In this document: positions 62,136-64,000 of the stretch, piece after piece
Position numbering within the stretch: the first letter of the stretch is position 1
How the letters are laid out: each line of letters opens with the position of its first letter
Translations under genes and position numbers: made by a program
NCBI RefSeq assembly: GCF_901709675.1
Contig: NC_051094.1
Span: 3,933,001-3,997,000, forward strand
From: Syngnathus acus
Lineage: Eukaryota; Chordata; Actinopteri; Syngnathiformes; Syngnathidae
Reading direction: 5' to 3'
DNA: 64,000 nucleotides
The notes under the pieces: generated by a model
Databases searched by the model: none
Told to the model about the DNA's origin: nothing
The model's input: the letters and a program-made list of their open reading frames with translations, nothing else

Positions 62136-64000
62136 ATGGAATTGTATCTCGACCTTCGCTCGCAGCCCTGCCGCTCTTTGTTCATATTCGCTCGACTCAA
62201 CTCTATTCCCTTTGAATTCAAGCTTGTAGACCTTGCCAAAGGTACACACACGCGCACGCGCACCTACACATGTCTTGACATTAAGTTTACAGAACGATTT
62301 GCGTGTGTGCCTGCAAGGGGAGCAGTATGGCGAAGAGTTTGGAAAGATCAGCCCGATAAGGAAAGTTCCGGTAATGAAGGACGGCGACTTTGTCCTGACG
62401 GAGAGGTAAATAAAAACCTTGGGAACAACGACACGGTTTCTCCGTTGGAAGGTACTTGGATTAAAAGGGAAGACGAAGATTCGAATTTTCATAGGCATGA
62501 CATTAGTGACTATGTGAAAGGGAATAGAGGAAAACCAGAAATGTCAATTTTTTTTTCTGTTTTCTGGTCTCTTGGATCATAACAGCTCCCTAATCAGGAT
62601 GGAGTGTTTGGAGTGGCTAAGGTTGCTTTTTTTCCCCAGCGTGGCCATCCTTCAGTACCTGGCTGAAAAGCACGCGTGCAGCCTTCCTGACCACTGGTAC
62701 CCAGCCGACCTGCAGAAGCGGGCACGAGTCAATGAATATTTGTCCTGGCAGCAGATGAATCTGCGAGCTCACGGGTCAAAGGTTTTCCTGCTCAAGGTAA
62801 AATTTGTTTTTCTTTGTGAGAATTAGCGATTCCGATGTGGATGCTTCTAGTCTGCGCACCTTGGCCACCAGGGGCAGTACAGGCCCGTGGACATACTACA
62901 TGGAGGTGGTCCTCAAGCAGCTCAGACCTTTTTGATAGTAAAATCATATCTCTAGGAAAAAAAAAAAAAAAATGGGGGGCAGCCATTTTGGATTTGGGGG
63001 CTGCAATCTTAGAATTTTGGATTGTATTTTGAAAAGAGAGGGATTGAATAGGACTTGGAAAAATGTGTGTGTGTCAGAACATGTACCCACTGGTGATGGG
63101 CCAGGAGGTCCCAAAGGACAAGATGTCATCTGCCGTAGAGGAGCTGAGCCAGTCTGTGGATGTGCTGGAAAAATGTTTCCTTGGTGAAAACCTGTTCTTG
63201 TGTGGCACCTCCATCTCCCTGGCTGATTTGGTGGCTATAGCTGAGATCATGCAGGTGACGGAACCTCAATACAAAACAACAAACTAATTAGCTAACAAAC
63301 TAGCAAATTAAACAACAAACAAATTAAATAGCCACTAACTGACACACGACTAACCAACTTTCTATCTACGTAAATTGAGTAATACACTAGCTACTGTGGT
63401 GAATTCTCTTCGATGGTCAGCTGGTCTTCCAAACCAACGGTGAAAAAGTGGCTGGCTTGGGGAAGGAAAACTTCAGTCACACACGGCTGGTTGGGGAAAG
63501 ATTTTATTCAACCGATGTCAGAGAGAAGTGTCTCGCGCCCTAGCCAAGATGTCGAGTCCTTTGTCTACTCTCGCCGTAAAACTTATACTCTTGCGCTTCC
63601 CTTTACTCGGGCTGTTGGGTGACCTATGACCCCGCAGCCTCCCTAACTCTACACGGTGCATATCTTAGCAGTTGTTAATGGAAACCAGATGTGTCTGGTG
63701 CCAATGAGCCTACATTCCTGGACCAAGCCCCAAACAATCCCACACGAACCTGACCCGAACATGACCCGGTCACACTTAGTCTTACTAGTGAGATATACAT
63801 TGCTTGCATGATACCAGAATAAAAATTCACAACATTACCTATTTTACAATAGCAAAATAGCTTTGTTTCTTCCTTTTTTTTAAAAAAATCTGTGATTTGA
63901 AATCTGATTTGTGTGTTGTTGTATTTAGCCTGTGAGCAGTGGCGTGGACGTGTTCTCAGGGCGTCCTAAACTGTTTGCCTGGCACGAGCGCGTAAAGAAA
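62136..64000 (+). CDS. gstt1: Glutathione S-transferase theta class (3' end outside window)
   Basis: Five exons visible: 62136-62241, 62318-62405, 62640-62796, 63078-63254, 63929-64000 (continues past the window). 200 codons are in frame. The N-terminal thioredoxin-like domain has LDLRSQPCRS with the catalytic serine at residue 9, then KISPIRKVPVMKDGDF with the cis-proline region and LTES spanning the exon 2-3 junction. The C-terminal helical domain has HWYPADLQKRARVNEYLSWQ and GTSISLADLVAIAEIM, both typical of theta class. The enzyme joins glutathione to electrophiles in the cytosol. Theta class is clear; gstt1 against another theta gene is less sure. Position next to mmp11 and smarcb1 agrees with vertebrate order. 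Confidence 0.93.

Overview
The window is vertebrate nuclear DNA, almost certainly from a teleost fish. Genes are split into many short exons with GT-AG introns. smarcb1, mmp11 and a theta-class GST lie together as they do on human 22q11.23. Teleost-type hAT, Tc1/mariner, SINE-like and LINE-derived repeats fill the introns and spacers. I cannot name the species. No bacterial features, CRISPR arrays, tRNA or rRNA genes were seen.

Region 1 (1 to about 44,070, + strand) is a tandem array of three very similar multi-domain lectin genes, here called A, B and C. Gene A (1-4724) has lost its 5' part to the window edge. Gene B (8543-20475) is complete: I could build 37 exons in one continuous frame, giving 1353 residues. 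Its order is signal peptide, six C-type lectin-like domains (CTLDs) in two three-CTLD cassettes, a SUEL/rhamnose-binding-lectin domain, an F5/8C (discoidin) domain, an LCCL domain and a seventh CTLD. No transmembrane segment is visible, so the product is probably secreted. Gene C (23644-40225) has a third cassette, giving ten CTLDs over 49 exons, but its first cassette carries two frameshifts and a stop. Spacers and introns are nearly as similar as exons, so the duplication is recent or kept uniform by gene conversion. The duplicated block is about 15.0-15.7 kb. This family, combining four extracellular binding folds, is the most interesting content.

Region 2 (about 41,880-44,962) is the 3' edge of the array. 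It holds a 1336-bp DNA transposon, a SINE-like insertion, a fold-back hAT element and a TA microsatellite, and lies directly before smarcb1.

Region 3 (45,080-64,000) is ordinary conserved sequence: smarcb1 (+, 9 exons, 373 aa), mmp11 (-, 8 exons, 495 aa), a short coiled-coil gene resembling the CFAP157/BBOF1 family (+, 241 aa) and a theta-class glutathione S-transferase (+, cut by the window end). A degenerate GGTTTCAAA/TTAGGG-like minisatellite runs through smarcb1 introns and its 3' flank.

The array genes may act as soluble glycan or microbe binders. That is an inference: none of the CTLDs keeps the classical calcium/sugar motif.
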